From Chlamydomonas sphaeroides (lineage: Eukaryota > Chlorophyta > Chlorophyceae > Chlamydomonadales > Chlamydomonadaceae), in contig BDDC01001273.1 of NCBI GenBank assembly GCA_001662425.1, positions 1 to 28,652 of the forward strand: 28,652 nucleotides of DNA, read 5' to 3'. This document shows positions 9,579-20,300 of the stretch, piece by piece. Both the position numbers and the translations under genes were made by a program. The stretch's first letter is position 1. The number at the start of each line of letters is the position of its first letter. The notes under the pieces are model-generated. The model was given only the letters and a program-made list of their open reading frames with translations, was not told where the DNA came from and did no database searches.

Positions 9579-12500
9579 TCACGGCCCCGACTGCGCCGCC
9601 ACGGCCACGGGAGCGCGGACGTAGCTCCCAGTCGCTGGGTTGAACACCAGCTGAGGACCGCCCGCCCCGCCGGCGGCAGCCGCCGCCGTTGCTGACCCCG
9701 ACGTGCGGCCGCTGGCTGTACCAGCGGCGGGAGTGCGGGGCTGCGCAAACGCCGCCATTGTCTGGGGCGCGGCCGTAGCCGGAGTGGGCCGCGCTGCCGG
9801 CAGAGGCGCGCGGGGGCGTCCGCCTGCCGTGGCGCCTGTGGCTGCGGCGGCCTCGGCCTCCACGGCCTCCAAGAACGTCTCCATGTCCATGCCCTCGGGC
9901 AGCACCAGCTCGCTCCGGCCGGCCTCGCCGAGGGGAGCGCCAGCGGCGCCGCTGCCGGCCACGGAGGCCGCAGCCCGGACACCACGCACCGCCGGCAGCG
10001 TCTCGACGCCGTCGTCACCCACGGCTGCGGGCGCCTGCGCGCGTGCGGCGGCGCCGCTGGCAGCGAGCGGCGACACGGCGGCGGCGGCGCTCGTGGCGGA
10101 AGGCGTGCGGGCAGCGGCGGCCGGCGCTGCCACCGTCGAGATGCCGGCGGTGGTGGCCGCGGCGGGCTGGGGACGTGCGGCGGCCAGGGCCGGGGCCATG
10201 CCGGGGCCAGCAGGCGGGGCGGCGGCGACAGCGGCGCCAGCGGGCGCAGCGGCAGCGGCAGCAGCAGCAGGGCTCACGCCCTTAATCACGCCCTCCTCTT
10301 GGCCGTCATCTCCACCAGCGCCAGCCCAGCTCCCCTTACGCTCGCCCTTCTCCTCGCCCCCCTCGTCGCTGGGCACCTCGCGCGCCTCCTCGGCCGCCGA
10401 GGAGCCCGCGGCCGCAGCGTCCTCGGCCTCGCCGGCGCCTGCGGTGCGGGCGGCCAGCGGCCGGCCATAGCGGTCGAAGCCTGCGTGCGCGCGGGGCAGG
10501 CGAGGCGAGGCGCCTCGGGCGAGCGCTCTGGCTGCTGAGGACAAGCCGCCACGGCCCCCACATCCCGGTGCGCGGGTACGGCAGCCGCTCGTGGCCCCAT
10601 GGCCTCGTGGCTTGCGGTCAGCAGCGCTCGCCCGTGCCCGGAGGCCACGTGCCGCGTGGGAGGCCGCGGGGGGGGGGGAAGGCCACGCCGCACGTTGCAA
10701 GCCGGACCCCCGGACCCCGAGCCCCACCGCGTCCCGGACCCGCTCGCACCCTTGAAGTCGCGGTTGGGCGGCTGGCTAGCGAAGTCGGTGTAGGAGCGGT
10801 CCTGCGGGCGCGCGCCGCAGCAGCATCAGCAGCAGCAGGGGGAGAGGGAGGGGAGGCAGCACGGGGAGCAGCAGGGGGAGCAGCAGCAGCAGGGGGAGCG
10901 GCAATGAGGGTGGCTCCTGGCGGGAGCAGCGGCGGTGCTCGCTGCCGCTGCCAGCGGCCGCAGCCAGCCCGGCACACGGCGGCACGGGCGGGGGCCGCTT
11001 GGCGCCTGGCCTTGCTTTCCCCGCGCAGCCGCGCGAGCTGCGGCCGCGTGCGTGCCGCAGCGCCCCGCAGGCGCAGGCGGGGCCGGGGGGCTCGCCCACC
11101 TGCGGGCTGGCGCACCAGCACTGCTCGTGCATGCGGCCCCTGCCCTGGTCGTAGTCCTGCCACCGCACGCCTGGGTGGTGGCGCACAGAGGGCGAGCGAG
11201 TGTGTCGGGGCGCAGCGGGCAGCAGGCGTGAGGGGCCAGGAGGGCGTGCGTGTGTTGACGAAACGCGCCGGGCGGGCGTGTCCGTGGCGAGTGGCAGGCG
11301 GGGGGTGTTGCGGCGGCCCGGCTTCCGCCCAGGCAAGGCGGCGCGCCCCAGGGCGGCCTCTGATATCTATCCGCCCGCCGGTGCATAGCTGGCGGCCTAG
11401 CTGGCGGCCTAGCTGGCGGCCTAGCTGGCGGCGGCCTCACGCACCCGTGTCGTTGCGCACGTGCAGGAAGGTGACGTCGATGGCGTCGGCGTACTTGCGG
11501 TTGTGCTCCAGGTCGTCTGGGGGCGGGGGCAAGTGGGGTTGTACAATGTGCAATTAGTGACGCGTGCGCAGTCTTGCGCGCTAGCTTAAATGCTGTGCCA
11601 GGTGATGGCGGTGCAGAGTGGGACGGCTCGGGCGCGAGCGACGCTGACGTACTAGGAGGGAGTCGAAGAGGTGCGGGGCGCTTCCCAAGTGTGCAACAGT
11701 GGCCGCTTGACGGACCCGAAAAGCGTACCCGCGCGTCGCAAGTCGCACTCTCTCTTGCCGTCAGCCCACGTGCGCTGGACTGCAACCCGAGGCCTTCCTC
11801 CCTCGCTACCCCATCAGCCTCACTCCCAGCTCCCTCCTGCCCTCCCGGCCTCCCTGCCGTAGCCCCCACCGAACAGCATCATGCACCGCGGCACCGTGTC
11901 GTAGTAGCGGGCGATGGCGTCCAGGGACACGGTCTGGCGCGGGGAGGACGGGAGGGCGCCAACGGCAAAGAGGCGATGGCAGCGGGAGGCGGGGCAGGGG
12001 GCGGGGAGGGGATGGCAGCTTGAGGCCGGGGGTGGGGGCGGAGTGCGTTGGGGCTGCCGCGGCCGGTCCGGCGCGTGCGGCTGACACGGCCCCCGGCCCC
12101 TGCGCTGCCTGGCCTTGTTGCGGAGCAGCCCCCAAGGGGCACTGCGGCTACCCTGCGGAGCATGACGAAGCCCTGCCCTGCGCCTGCGGCTGCCCCGGGC
12201 TTGTTGCAAATCAGAGCTGGGGTCCCGCGACTGCCTCCGCTGTTCGCGGCACATACGGTATCTGAGCACACTTCCCGCCCACGAGTCCGGTCCCGGCCCG
12301 CACCTTGTTGTACCAGTGGCTGGGCCGCGTAGATGGGCACGCGAGGGAGGGGCCCATTGCCGCCATTGGCCGGTGGGAGGTAGCAAGGCAGCGGCGGGCG
12401 GCACACGGCGAACGGGCTCAAGCCCGCTTGCGCGCTGCTGCGGCGTACATACGCAGCTAACGGATGCAATGTACGGCGCCAGTGTACGGCGCCAGTGTGC

Positions 12501-13699
12501 GTCACTCACTACTGGAAGGCCGAGGTGTTGTAAAACTGCGGGCAAAGGCAGGCGGAAAGTGCCGAAGGCGTGTTTGGCTGCATGCTTCATGGCGCCGTGC
12601 GCGCCTGCCATCTGGCACGGCGCGTGGCACGGCGAGCGCCCCGCTGCCACCCGCAACTCACAACGGATAGAGCGGCTGGACTTCACCCCATTCACATACA
12701 CCCAACGCACAGCCAACGCAGGCGCGCTGCCCAAGCCCACCCAGCGCGCAACCTGCCTCGGGGGTGAAGGTGCTGTTGTCGATGCGCGCCAGCACCTGCA
12801 GTCGGGAGTACACGTACGACGATCTCCTGGCCGCGGCAATCCCGCAAGATGTGACGTAGCGGGGCGGGGTTGGGGGGAGTGGGCGCCACCCCGTCTGCCG
12901 GGCTGCGGCGCTGTAGCAGAAGCAAGCAGCCTCCTGCGGGATTGCTGCGGCACTCCTTGCTTGCTGCTACGCAGGCGCAGCCGAACCCCGCCGACGCCCC
13001 GAGCTGCTCCGCCCTGCTGTCGTACGCCGTACCTTGTGCAGCTTGGCCACGTTGTCGTTGGCGCTGGCCACGCCAATGCCCCAGCCGTTGTCCTGCGGCG
13101 GTGCCCCGGGCAGCAGCGCGGGAGCTGGCAACCAGGCCTACACCAGAGGGAACCCCTGGCCTACACCAAAAAAGAGACACCGGGGCTGCTCCCTCGCCGT
13201 GCCCGGGCGCGAGCAGGCTCAGCGCACCCTTGTTGACACACAAAGCAAAGCCACTCAGCCGCGGCCCGCACGGAGCACCCCAGGCCTCGGCTCGCCTTGC
13301 AGGCCTGGATGATGCCGCGGCCGTCCTTTGCCGGCTCGTCCATGTTCTTGCCGTCGGCCGAGATGACGCGCAGCGTTTCGTCAAAGTCTGCACAGGCGGA
13401 AGGCCGGGCCGCGCAGGGCCCTTGGACGCCACTGCAGCAGGGTAGGCAGCAAGGCAGCAAAGCAACGCGGCAGCTAGGCCCGTTGCAACGCCGAATCGCC
13501 GATGCAGCGCACCAAACACGCAGACGCATGTGTCGTAGGGCTTCTTGCTGCTGCTCGACGAGCGGCCGCCGTGCGCGTCCTTGTCCAACAGGGCCCGCCC
13601 GGCGGCCGCCAGCGGAGCCATCAGCAGGGCCCCGGCCGCCGCCAGCGCTAGCGCGGCGAACGCGACCAGCCGCGCCGGCGGCCTGTGCCGCTGATGCAT
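9579..13699 (-). CDS. Secretory HAD-superfamily phosphatase, MDP-1-like
   Basis: Predicted haloacid-dehalogenase-type phosphatase entering the secretory pathway; substrate unknown. Exons, first to last: 13699-13513, 13387-13296, 13092-13033, 12795-12757, 12535-12513, 12319-12304, 11933-11870, 11516-11445, 11170-11100, 10801-10750, 10480-9579, giving 525 aa. Residues ~9-37 are a hydrophobic signal peptide or anchor (LVAFAALALAAAGALL). HAD motif I is VFDFDETL (nucleophile D63, acid D65), created by joining exons 1 and 2. Motif II is VASAND (S103), the motif III lysine is probably K139 in WYNK, and motif IV is MLFDDLEHN (D161, D162), resembling the FDDE..N of magnesium-dependent phosphatase 1. 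A Cys/Trp-rich stretch (CWCASPQ) follows. From about residue 240 the chain is a long Ala/Gly/Pro-rich, probably disordered tail ending in VFNPATGSYVRAPV. Exons 5 and 6 are microexons, and introns 2 and 4 appear to use GC donors. Confidence is high for the family and moderate for exact microexons. Confidence 0.8.
11391..11434. repeat. 12-bp tandem repeat in phosphatase intron 8
   Basis: About 3.5 copies of CTGGCGGCCTAG lie about 10 nt inside the intron following exon 8. Each copy carries a stop in one frame. Confidence 0.85.
12304..12319 (-). other. 16-nt microexon of the phosphatase gene
   Basis: Flanked by CCCAG acceptor and GTGCGG donor; encodes HWYNK, with the likely HAD motif III lysine at its end. 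The reading phase matches the following exon (TVSLDAIARYYD). Confidence 0.65.
12468..12498. repeat. 14-bp duplication GTGTACGGCGCCA
   Basis: Two adjacent copies of AGTGTACGGCGCC(A) lie in phosphatase intron 5, about 15 nt past the 23-nt microexon in transcript order. They share the GTACGGC core that recurs in other introns of this window. Confidence 0.7.
12513..12535 (-). other. 23-nt microexon of the phosphatase gene
   Basis: Flanked by CAG acceptor and GT donor; encodes FYNTSAF plus two bases of His. It was inferred because exons 4 and 6 are out of phase when joined directly, while inclusion restores frame to the conserved WYNK-TVSLDAIARYY stretch. Confidence 0.55.
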
Positions 13700-14300
13700 T
13701 GGACGCGCTATGTTGGGCTGTGGGCCGAGGGCGTCCCGCTGCAGGCGGCCTCGGGCCTCTGCCGAGGCTCTCATGTGCGACCAGCGGGGCAGGGCAGCGG
13801 CCGCGGGCGCGCTGGTGTGTGTATGAGGCCCTGCTCGGCTGGCCTGGCGTTGGCGGGTCGATCGGGTCGGGTCGGCGGCTGTGGCGGCAGAGGTGGGTCG
13901 GGGGCGGCTCTGCTGTTGTCGGTGCCGGGCGCTGGCCGGGCGCTAAGAAGGCCCCACCTGCGATGCTGCGCCGAGGCTGCGGTCACGCTCCGATGCGGCA
14001 TCGGCGTTTGCGGCATCCGTTGGGTTCTGAGGGGCTGTCAAGTGCAGCACGCACATCCGCACCGCTTCTGCGGCACCGCCGCCAGCCTGCGCAGCGGGCT
14101 CGACAGCCGGTCCCATATGGCGCAGCGCGACGCAAGAGCAGTGCGTCGCCTAAGCCGAGGGCGCGCGCCGTGAGCGGTCTGTCTTCCGAGGTCCCGTACA
14201 CCGGACCGGACGCGGGGTCTTGCCTCGCGCGGCGACGCCCGAGGGACCCGGCGCGCAGGCATGCACAGGGAAAGGCGTGGAGCGCAAGGGGTCAACGAAC
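13700..14300. promoter_or_regulatory. Upstream region of the phosphatase gene
   Basis: About 600 bp between the phosphatase start and the polyadenylation signal of the upstream DUF1499 gene on the same strand. It should hold the phosphatase promoter and 5' UTR. No TATA box or clear motif recognised. Long open frames on both strands reflect GC bias only. Confidence 0.45.
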
Positions 14301-14304
14301 GAGC

Positions 14305-14309
14305 TTACA
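14305..14309 (-). terminator. TGTAA polyadenylation signal, DUF1499 gene
   Basis: Plus-strand TTACA, i.e. minus-strand TGTAA, 209 nt downstream of the stop at 14518-14520. Confidence 0.6.
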
Positions 14310-14517
14310 CATTGTCTGGCGGCGCGCTCGACCCCGCCGACCCACCTGCCTGCCTGCCCCCTCGCACCAAACCACCGGGCCAAACCCTCCCTCGCCAACA
14401 CCTCGTCAAAACTGGGGGCAACGACCCGAGCGCCGCGCCGGTCAACTGCCAATCGACCACGGGCCGCAGCCACGAGCTCGCCTGCTGCCTGGCCCTGGAC
14501 CTAGGCCCTGGGTCTGC

Positions 14518-15695
14518 TTAGAAGCCGGTGCTGCGCCAGCCCTTGTTCTGCAGCTCCTGCGCTCAAATGCGGGCGGGCAGGCGGGCGGGCGGGCGGGCGG
14601 AAAGGGGGCGCGCAGCCGCGGGGTCGCGGGCAGGGCGGGGCACGAGCGGGTGAGTGGGGCAGCGGGTTGATACGACACACGGGGTGCTGCCAGTCCGCAG
14701 CTCCACAGCTTGCTGGGGCGCAAGCGCGAAGGCACGGCCTCGCCGAGCGTGCGGCGTGGGGCGGACTGCGGCGCTGCGGCGCTGCGGCGCTGCGGGGCTG
14801 GCGGGGCTGGCGGGGCTGGCGGGGCTGGCGGTGTACCGCAGTGGTGGGCCGCACCTCGCGGATGGCCTTGATGCGCTTGCGGTTGATGTTGCCGTCGCTC
14901 TCGCCGACGCGGCTGGCGGAGCGGTACTCCACGCGCGAGCCGGGGCCGGGCTTGAACCAGAACTCCACATCATCGATGAACTGCGGCAGAGGCGATGTGG
15001 GAGGCAGGGAAGGCCGGGCCGGGCCGGGTCGGTGTGCGGTTTGCAGCCCACAGACGGCAGTCGAGGCCGTGTGCCCATGTCGATGGCGGGACCTCGGCGC
15101 CGTGCACTGCCGTACTCACCCCCATCAGCGGGCTCTCGTACTCGACGTACAGGTAGTCGCTGGTCTGCTTGATGATCTTGGGCGTGAAGCCGTCGGGCTT
15201 GAGCTTCTTGACCTGGCGTTGCGGAGGGCGGGTGCGTGGCAGCACGGGCAGCAGGGCAGATCGATCAGCGCAGCAGGCGCAGGCGCAGGCGCAGGCGCAG
15301 GCGCAGGCGCAGGCGCAGGCGGGCGCGGGCGACTGGGCGGCGTGAGGGCTCCAAGTTGGGCGGGGGCCAGCAGGGCAGGTACAGCAGGTGGCTACTAAAA
15401 GCCCAGCGAAGCCGGGAGCGCGCCCCGTGCTGATTCAACCCCGCCGCCGCCACTCCCAAGGCAGCGGGCACCCATGTGACAATCCCTCAATGAAGGGCCA
15501 TCGTCGCAGTGCACCTGGCACGGCCCAGAGCCTTCGCCGCCTTTCTGCCACCCTTCCTGCCTCCCTCCCTCCCGCCCTGCCCCCGCCCTCACCGCCTCCA
15601 CCAGCTCCCCCATGGCCTGCTCCTGGGTGGCGGGCTTGCGCAGACCCCGGCCATCCTCCGGGTTGAAGGTGCTGCGGCCAGGGAGGCAGCATCGT

Positions 15696-15762
<67 letters not shown>

Positions 15763-15766
15763 CCGG

Positions 15767-15830
<64 letters not shown>

Positions 15831-16810
15831 CTCGGTAGGCAGGCAGGGCGTTGGCGAGGGCGGCAGCATCGGCAGCGGGAGGCCCCGGCTGCAAAAGCGA
15901 GCTTGTGTGCGGGCGCCGCAGCGTCCTGCAGCACAGCGCTCCTTCTCGCTGTCGCTGCGCTGAGGCCGCAGCAACGTGGTCCCCTGCAGCACCTACAGCG
16001 GCGGGGTGTAGTGGGTGCGGTCGTTGCCCTCCTCTGATGTGGCGATGCAGTTGGGGGTGGGCGGGCACAGCGACAGCGTCTGCACACCGCTGCCGTAGTC
16101 CTGTGCGGGGGAGAGGGCAGCGGACAAGGGCTGCAATGTGAAGCGCGGGACGCTGCAATGCGCGCTGTGGTGGTGATGCATGAAGCGAGGGTCGGTGGGC
16201 GGGGAGCGCCGATGGCAGCGATTGGGTGGGGGCCGCACCTGGATGCCGATGTTTGCGGGGCGCGGCGCGGCGCCGATGGTCAGCAGCGCGCCCAGGACCG
16301 CAACGTTCACGGACCGCAGGATGATCTGCCTGCAAGCCAAGGAGAGGCAAGATGAGGGCCAGGGGCGTAGTTGCGGGAAACGAGCGGTTTGGCTGGGCGC
16401 AGGGGCGCGAGGGGATGGTTGGTGGCCATCTAGAAGCGTAGGCACGGCCGGCTCGCACAAGGCGGGCAGGAGGCTGTTGCAGGGCACAAGTTGCAGAGAG
16501 GTGGGTGCGAGCAGGCCTGGCGTAGCTGTCGCAGCGCCCGACGAGCGCTGCAAGCAATTGTGTGGCACCGGCACCTCAGGCCAGCCCGATGCCCCGATCA
16601 CGCATTACATGCATTTGTGGCAATGATGTTATCAATAATTGCGTAGGTGGTGAGACGCACGCACTTCGGTGCGAGCTTCTCCTCCGACTCGCCGCTCCAC
16701 AGCTGCGCATTGCACACCAGCTGGCGAGCCACGGGCGCAGTGCGCAGAGTGGGCTTGCTCGCCACGCGGCGCTGGGCCGCCTGGCTGCAGAACGAGCGCT
16801 GGAGCTGCAT
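14518..16810 (-). CDS. Plastid-targeted DUF1499 protein
   Basis: DUF1499-family protein with a predicted chloroplast transit peptide; biochemical function unknown. Exons, first to last: 16810-16665, 16329-16239, 16100-15997, 15671-15593, 15212-15120, 14980-14855, 14556-14518, giving 225 aa with every phase consistent. Residues 1-36 (MQLQRSFCSQAAQRRVASK...) are Ser/Ala/Arg-rich without acidic residues, typical of a transit peptide. Residues 50-75 contain a hydrophobic segment (VNVAVLGALLTIGAAPRPA) that could be a thylakoid-transfer signal. The domain follows: LCPPTPNCIATS (DUF1499 CP-x-x-PNC signature), THYTPPL, then SDYLYVEYESPLMGFIDDVEF and RVEYRSASRVGESDGNINR, ending LQNKGWRSTGF. Plant DUF1499 proteins are associated with plastids; lumen location here is inference. 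It is head-to-head with HCAR, which suggests possible co-expression. Confidence 0.88.
14571..14600. repeat. (GGGC)n tetranucleotide run
   Basis: Short GGGC/GGCG run in the last intron of the DUF1499 gene, about 14 nt upstream of the final exon acceptor on the transcript strand, where it reads as a C-rich acceptor tract. Confidence 0.8.
14766..14830. repeat. Adjacent 8-9-bp tandem repeats in DUF1499 intron 6
   Basis: About three copies of TGCGGCGC pass directly into about four copies of GGGGCTGGC. They lie just past the exon 6 donor (14854). Confidence 0.85.
15269..15322. repeat. (GCAGGC)n hexanucleotide repeat
   Basis: About eight CAGGCG/GCAGGC units in intron 4 of the DUF1499 gene, between 15213 and 15592. 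The run is open in all frames and creates an artefactual Arg-rich reading frame on the plus strand. Confidence 0.9.
15696..15831. repeat. (GGCA)n tetranucleotide microsatellite, 136 bp
   Basis: About 33 GGCA units with one interruption (AGCCGG) near 15761. It fills over 40% of DUF1499 intron 3 (15672-15996). On the transcript strand it is (TGCC)n and ends about 23 nt before the exon 4 acceptor, so it may serve as an extended pyrimidine-rich tract. Confidence 0.95.
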
Positions 16811-17324
16811 GGCGTGTCGCAGCAGGCTGTGGTTAGGCAGAGCCGATGTGGCTGCTCGCGAGCGGCTTGGTGCAGGGGTGTCTGTATGGAGTCCGGGGTA
16901 CCGGTTGGCTTGAGGGCGGGGCCGTCGCTGTGGAAGACCGTGCCGTACGCTCTTTCGCAGCCCCCAACCGCAGCATCCGGCCCTCCTGTGACCATATTAT
17001 GCGATGCTCGCACGATCGCCTTGGCAGATGTGGCCTGTCTGCGGAACTATCGAATTGCATCTGTGGGTCTGCGCCAAGTCGCTGCGGCAGGGGTTGTGCC
17101 AGGGAAGCTCCCTCGATTGGGTTCGTGCCGCGTGCCCTCGCGTCCGAGGCTTGTCCGACGTCATGGCAAGCAGCAGGCGATCTGCCCATTGTTCGTGTTA
17201 CGCATACGTGCAGCAATCTGCGTTGTCGTAGACTGCTCGCCGTAACGCAAACCAAGCCGTGAAGCCTCACCGCGCTTGCGCACGTTGCTGCTATTTACAC
17301 ATCGCATCGCACTCTCCGACGGTC
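16811..17324. promoter_or_regulatory. Shared divergent promoter region, DUF1499 / HCAR
   Basis: 514 bp between the start codons of two head-to-head genes, both for predicted plastid proteins. Composition is milder than in the flanking introns. A short AT-rich patch (GCTATTTACAC) sits about 30 nt before the HCAR start. No defined light-responsive element was recognised. Confidence 0.55.
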
Positions 17325-20300
17325 ATGATCGGCAACCTCGCAGACCGGCCCGTCGCGGCCAGGCGCCCTGGCGCACGCCTGCATGCGTCGCTGCGCCCCG
17401 GCTGGCGGTGAGCCGCGGCACGGCCGCAACACATTGGCCCAACTCGCTGCCTCACCTCCTAGCTCCCTGACCGGCACCTTCGGCACGCTCGCGCAGGCTC
17501 GCGCCCCCGGCTACGCCCATGCCCTGGGGCTCCTCCCCTTCCGTCGCTGCCGCCGCGCCCTCCGGCGTTCCTGCGGCCACCACCGCCACCCCGCTGCCTG
17601 CCGACTGGCGCCAGCGCGCCAAGCCCATTCAGCCCGGCAGCAGCTATCCGGCCAAGGAGTACTGCTCCAGGTGGGGCCAGCGAGGGCCCGGGCGCGAGGC
17701 CGGGGCGTGTTGGGGCGGTGCAGAGCGACGTCGAGTGAGGCACAGAATGTGGGGCGGGGCAGAATGGGACGGAGCACAAGCGGAATTCGGGTGCGACTGC
17801 GGCAGCACGGGCAGCTGCGTGGGCACGCCCCCGCGACCTGGCCCTGGGCCGCTGCAGGCCTCTCGTGAGCTGGGCCGGTGTGCTTCCGGCGCTCGGGGCT
17901 CGGCGCTTGCGGCTTCGGAGTGTCGGGCGCTGCCATCACGCCACCTCTGCTCCAGTGGCGGGCCGCGGCGCGCTGGCCGATGCCTGACCAGCGGGCCTCA
18001 TAGGGGTGGGAACGCCAAGCTCTACAGTTGGCGTGCGCGCTGACGCCAAGGCGGTGCTCTGTTCTGTTTCGTCAGCCCGGAGGTGCCTCCACGCCGGCAG
18101 CCGCCCACGCCCCACCCCTCCGCTGCCCACGCCCCTCCCTCCCGCCCGCCCCTCCTCCCAACCCCAGCTGCGGCCTGTGCGATACCTACTACGTGGCGCA
18201 TGTCAAGGACGCGTGCGCCTTCCTGGGCGACGGTGAGAGCCGTGTACGGCAGCGTCGTACCGCGGCGCACGGATGTACGGCACGACGCGGGGTGCAGCGT
18301 GTGCAGCCCCTGCCATTGGCCTTGGGGCTTCGCCCGCGTGCTCCGGCGACGCGGCCAGCACCGCACGAGCGGAAGCTCAGCACCAGGCCCCGCGCCACGC
18401 TCCGCGCTTCATCCCCCCCGCCCCCCAGCTACGGGCACCTGCTGATGCAGCCCAGGCCTGAGACATGGCCAGGCCTGCACACGGATGCTTGCTTGGCGCC
18501 AACGCCACAGCCCGCCCGCCCGCCCGGCCCGCCTGCAGGCATGTCCCGCATTGAGCGGCTGGAGGAGCAGGTGCACGGCCGCCGCCGCGACGCCGCCTCC
18601 GACGACGAGCTGCACTTTGGCGTCACGCGCTCCATGGCCTACGCCACCAACAACCCCGGCATCGAGGGCGCGCAGTGGACCGGCATCGTGACGCAGGTGG
18701 GCGGGCAGTTGGCGGTTGGCGGTTGGTGCGTCGGTGCGGGGCTGGGGCTGTCGACCTCTAACCGCCGCTGCCGGGCATCCGCAGGTGGCGATCGAGATGC
18801 TGCAGAGCGGCAAGGTGGACGCGGTGGTGTGCGTGCAGAGCGACGAGAACGACAGGTGCGGCCGGGCCCTGGCCCTGTGAGGCTGTGTTGCTTCGTTGCG
18901 TTGCGTGCGGTGTCATGCGCAGGATAGGGGTTTGGGGTGTGTGTGGCTGCGTGCAGGGCCAAGGGCGGGTGCGGTCGGGGCCAGGGCTGGTGGGGGGTTG
19001 GGGCTACTGCATGAGGCAGGCAGGCGAGCAGGCGAGCACACCCTGCGGCTGCCGGGATGAGGGCGGGGGCCACAGGGCCACAGAGCGGCGCAGCCGCAGC
19101 TACCGCAGCTGCGACCCGCGGGGCGCTCAGCCCCAGCCCCTTCTTGCCTCGCCTCCCTCACCCCTGCCGCGTAGGTTCAAGCCCAAGCCGGTGGTGGCTC
19201 GCAGCGTGGAGGACATCATGAAGGTGCGGGCACGCGGGGATCGGGTTGTGGTGGGGGGTGGAGGAGAGGGACGCAGGGGAGCGGCCCAGCACCGCCGCCG
19301 TCGCTTCGGCCCGCCGCCCGCGCGCACCCCATCCTGTTCAGCCCCCCACCCCACCCCTTCCCCGCCCCCGCCTTCCTCCCTTCTCCCTCCGCCCGCCCGC
19401 CCTGTCCCAGGCCCGCGGCGTCAAGCCCACGCTGTCGCCCAATCTGGACGTGCTGGCCACCGTGGAGGCGCTGCAGGTGGGGAGGCGGGAAGGGCGCACC
19501 GGCGCATGGGGGCCACGGGGGCAGTGAGGGGCGGGACACGCCGCTGGTCCACGGCCGTACGCAGCCCCGTCGACCGGGGTGCCCCGCCTCGCCCCGGCCC
19601 CGCCTCACGCCCCGGCGGCCCTCTTGGGGCGCAGGTCAAGAAGCTGCTATTCATCGGCGTGGGCTGCCAGGTGGGCCGGGTTGTCGGCGGCCGGCAGGAG
19701 GAGTAGCGGGGGTGCAGGGCAAGGCAGGTAGGAGTAGCAGGGTAGAGGGGTAGAAGGGTACAGGGGATGCAGGGCAAGGTAGGCGGCGCAAGAGCGAGTG
19801 CGTCACAGGGGCCGGTGGAAAAGAAAAGAAAAGATTACCCTGGGGCTGGGCCGCCTAGGGTGGGTTAAGGGGACGGGGCATCCGGGGTCTAAGACCGCCT
19901 GCCACCGCCACCGTGGCCGGTGGCTGCGGGGCGGGGCCGCGGAGAGGCGGGGCTGCAGCATGATGCCGAGGGAGCGGCGAGCAGTCCGGCCCGGGCACTA
20001 ACCCCAACCGGGTCGCCAGGGGCCTCGGCACCCCCGGCCGTTGGGCCATGACTGTGCAACAACCGCAAATTGGCGCGCGTTAACCGCCAACCACCGTCAA
20101 CCGCCAACCGCAACAGGTCCAGGCGCTGCGCTCCATCGAGCCGTACCTGGGGCTGGACAAGCTGTACGTGCTGGGCACCAACTGCGTAGACAACGGCCCG
20201 CGCCAGGTGGGGCCGGCTGGTGCGGGAGCGTGTGCATCTTTGTGTGCGTGCAGGCGGGGCGCTTTGGGAGCGTCGTGGGCACGCGGGCAGCAGCCCACGC

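Noticed and set aside
15696..15831. Regular GGCA array as a possible CRISPR or functional repeat protein
   Set aside because: A pure 4-bp microsatellite in a eukaryotic intron with no spacers; the Gly/Arg/Gln and Pro/Ala/Cys frames over it are artefacts.
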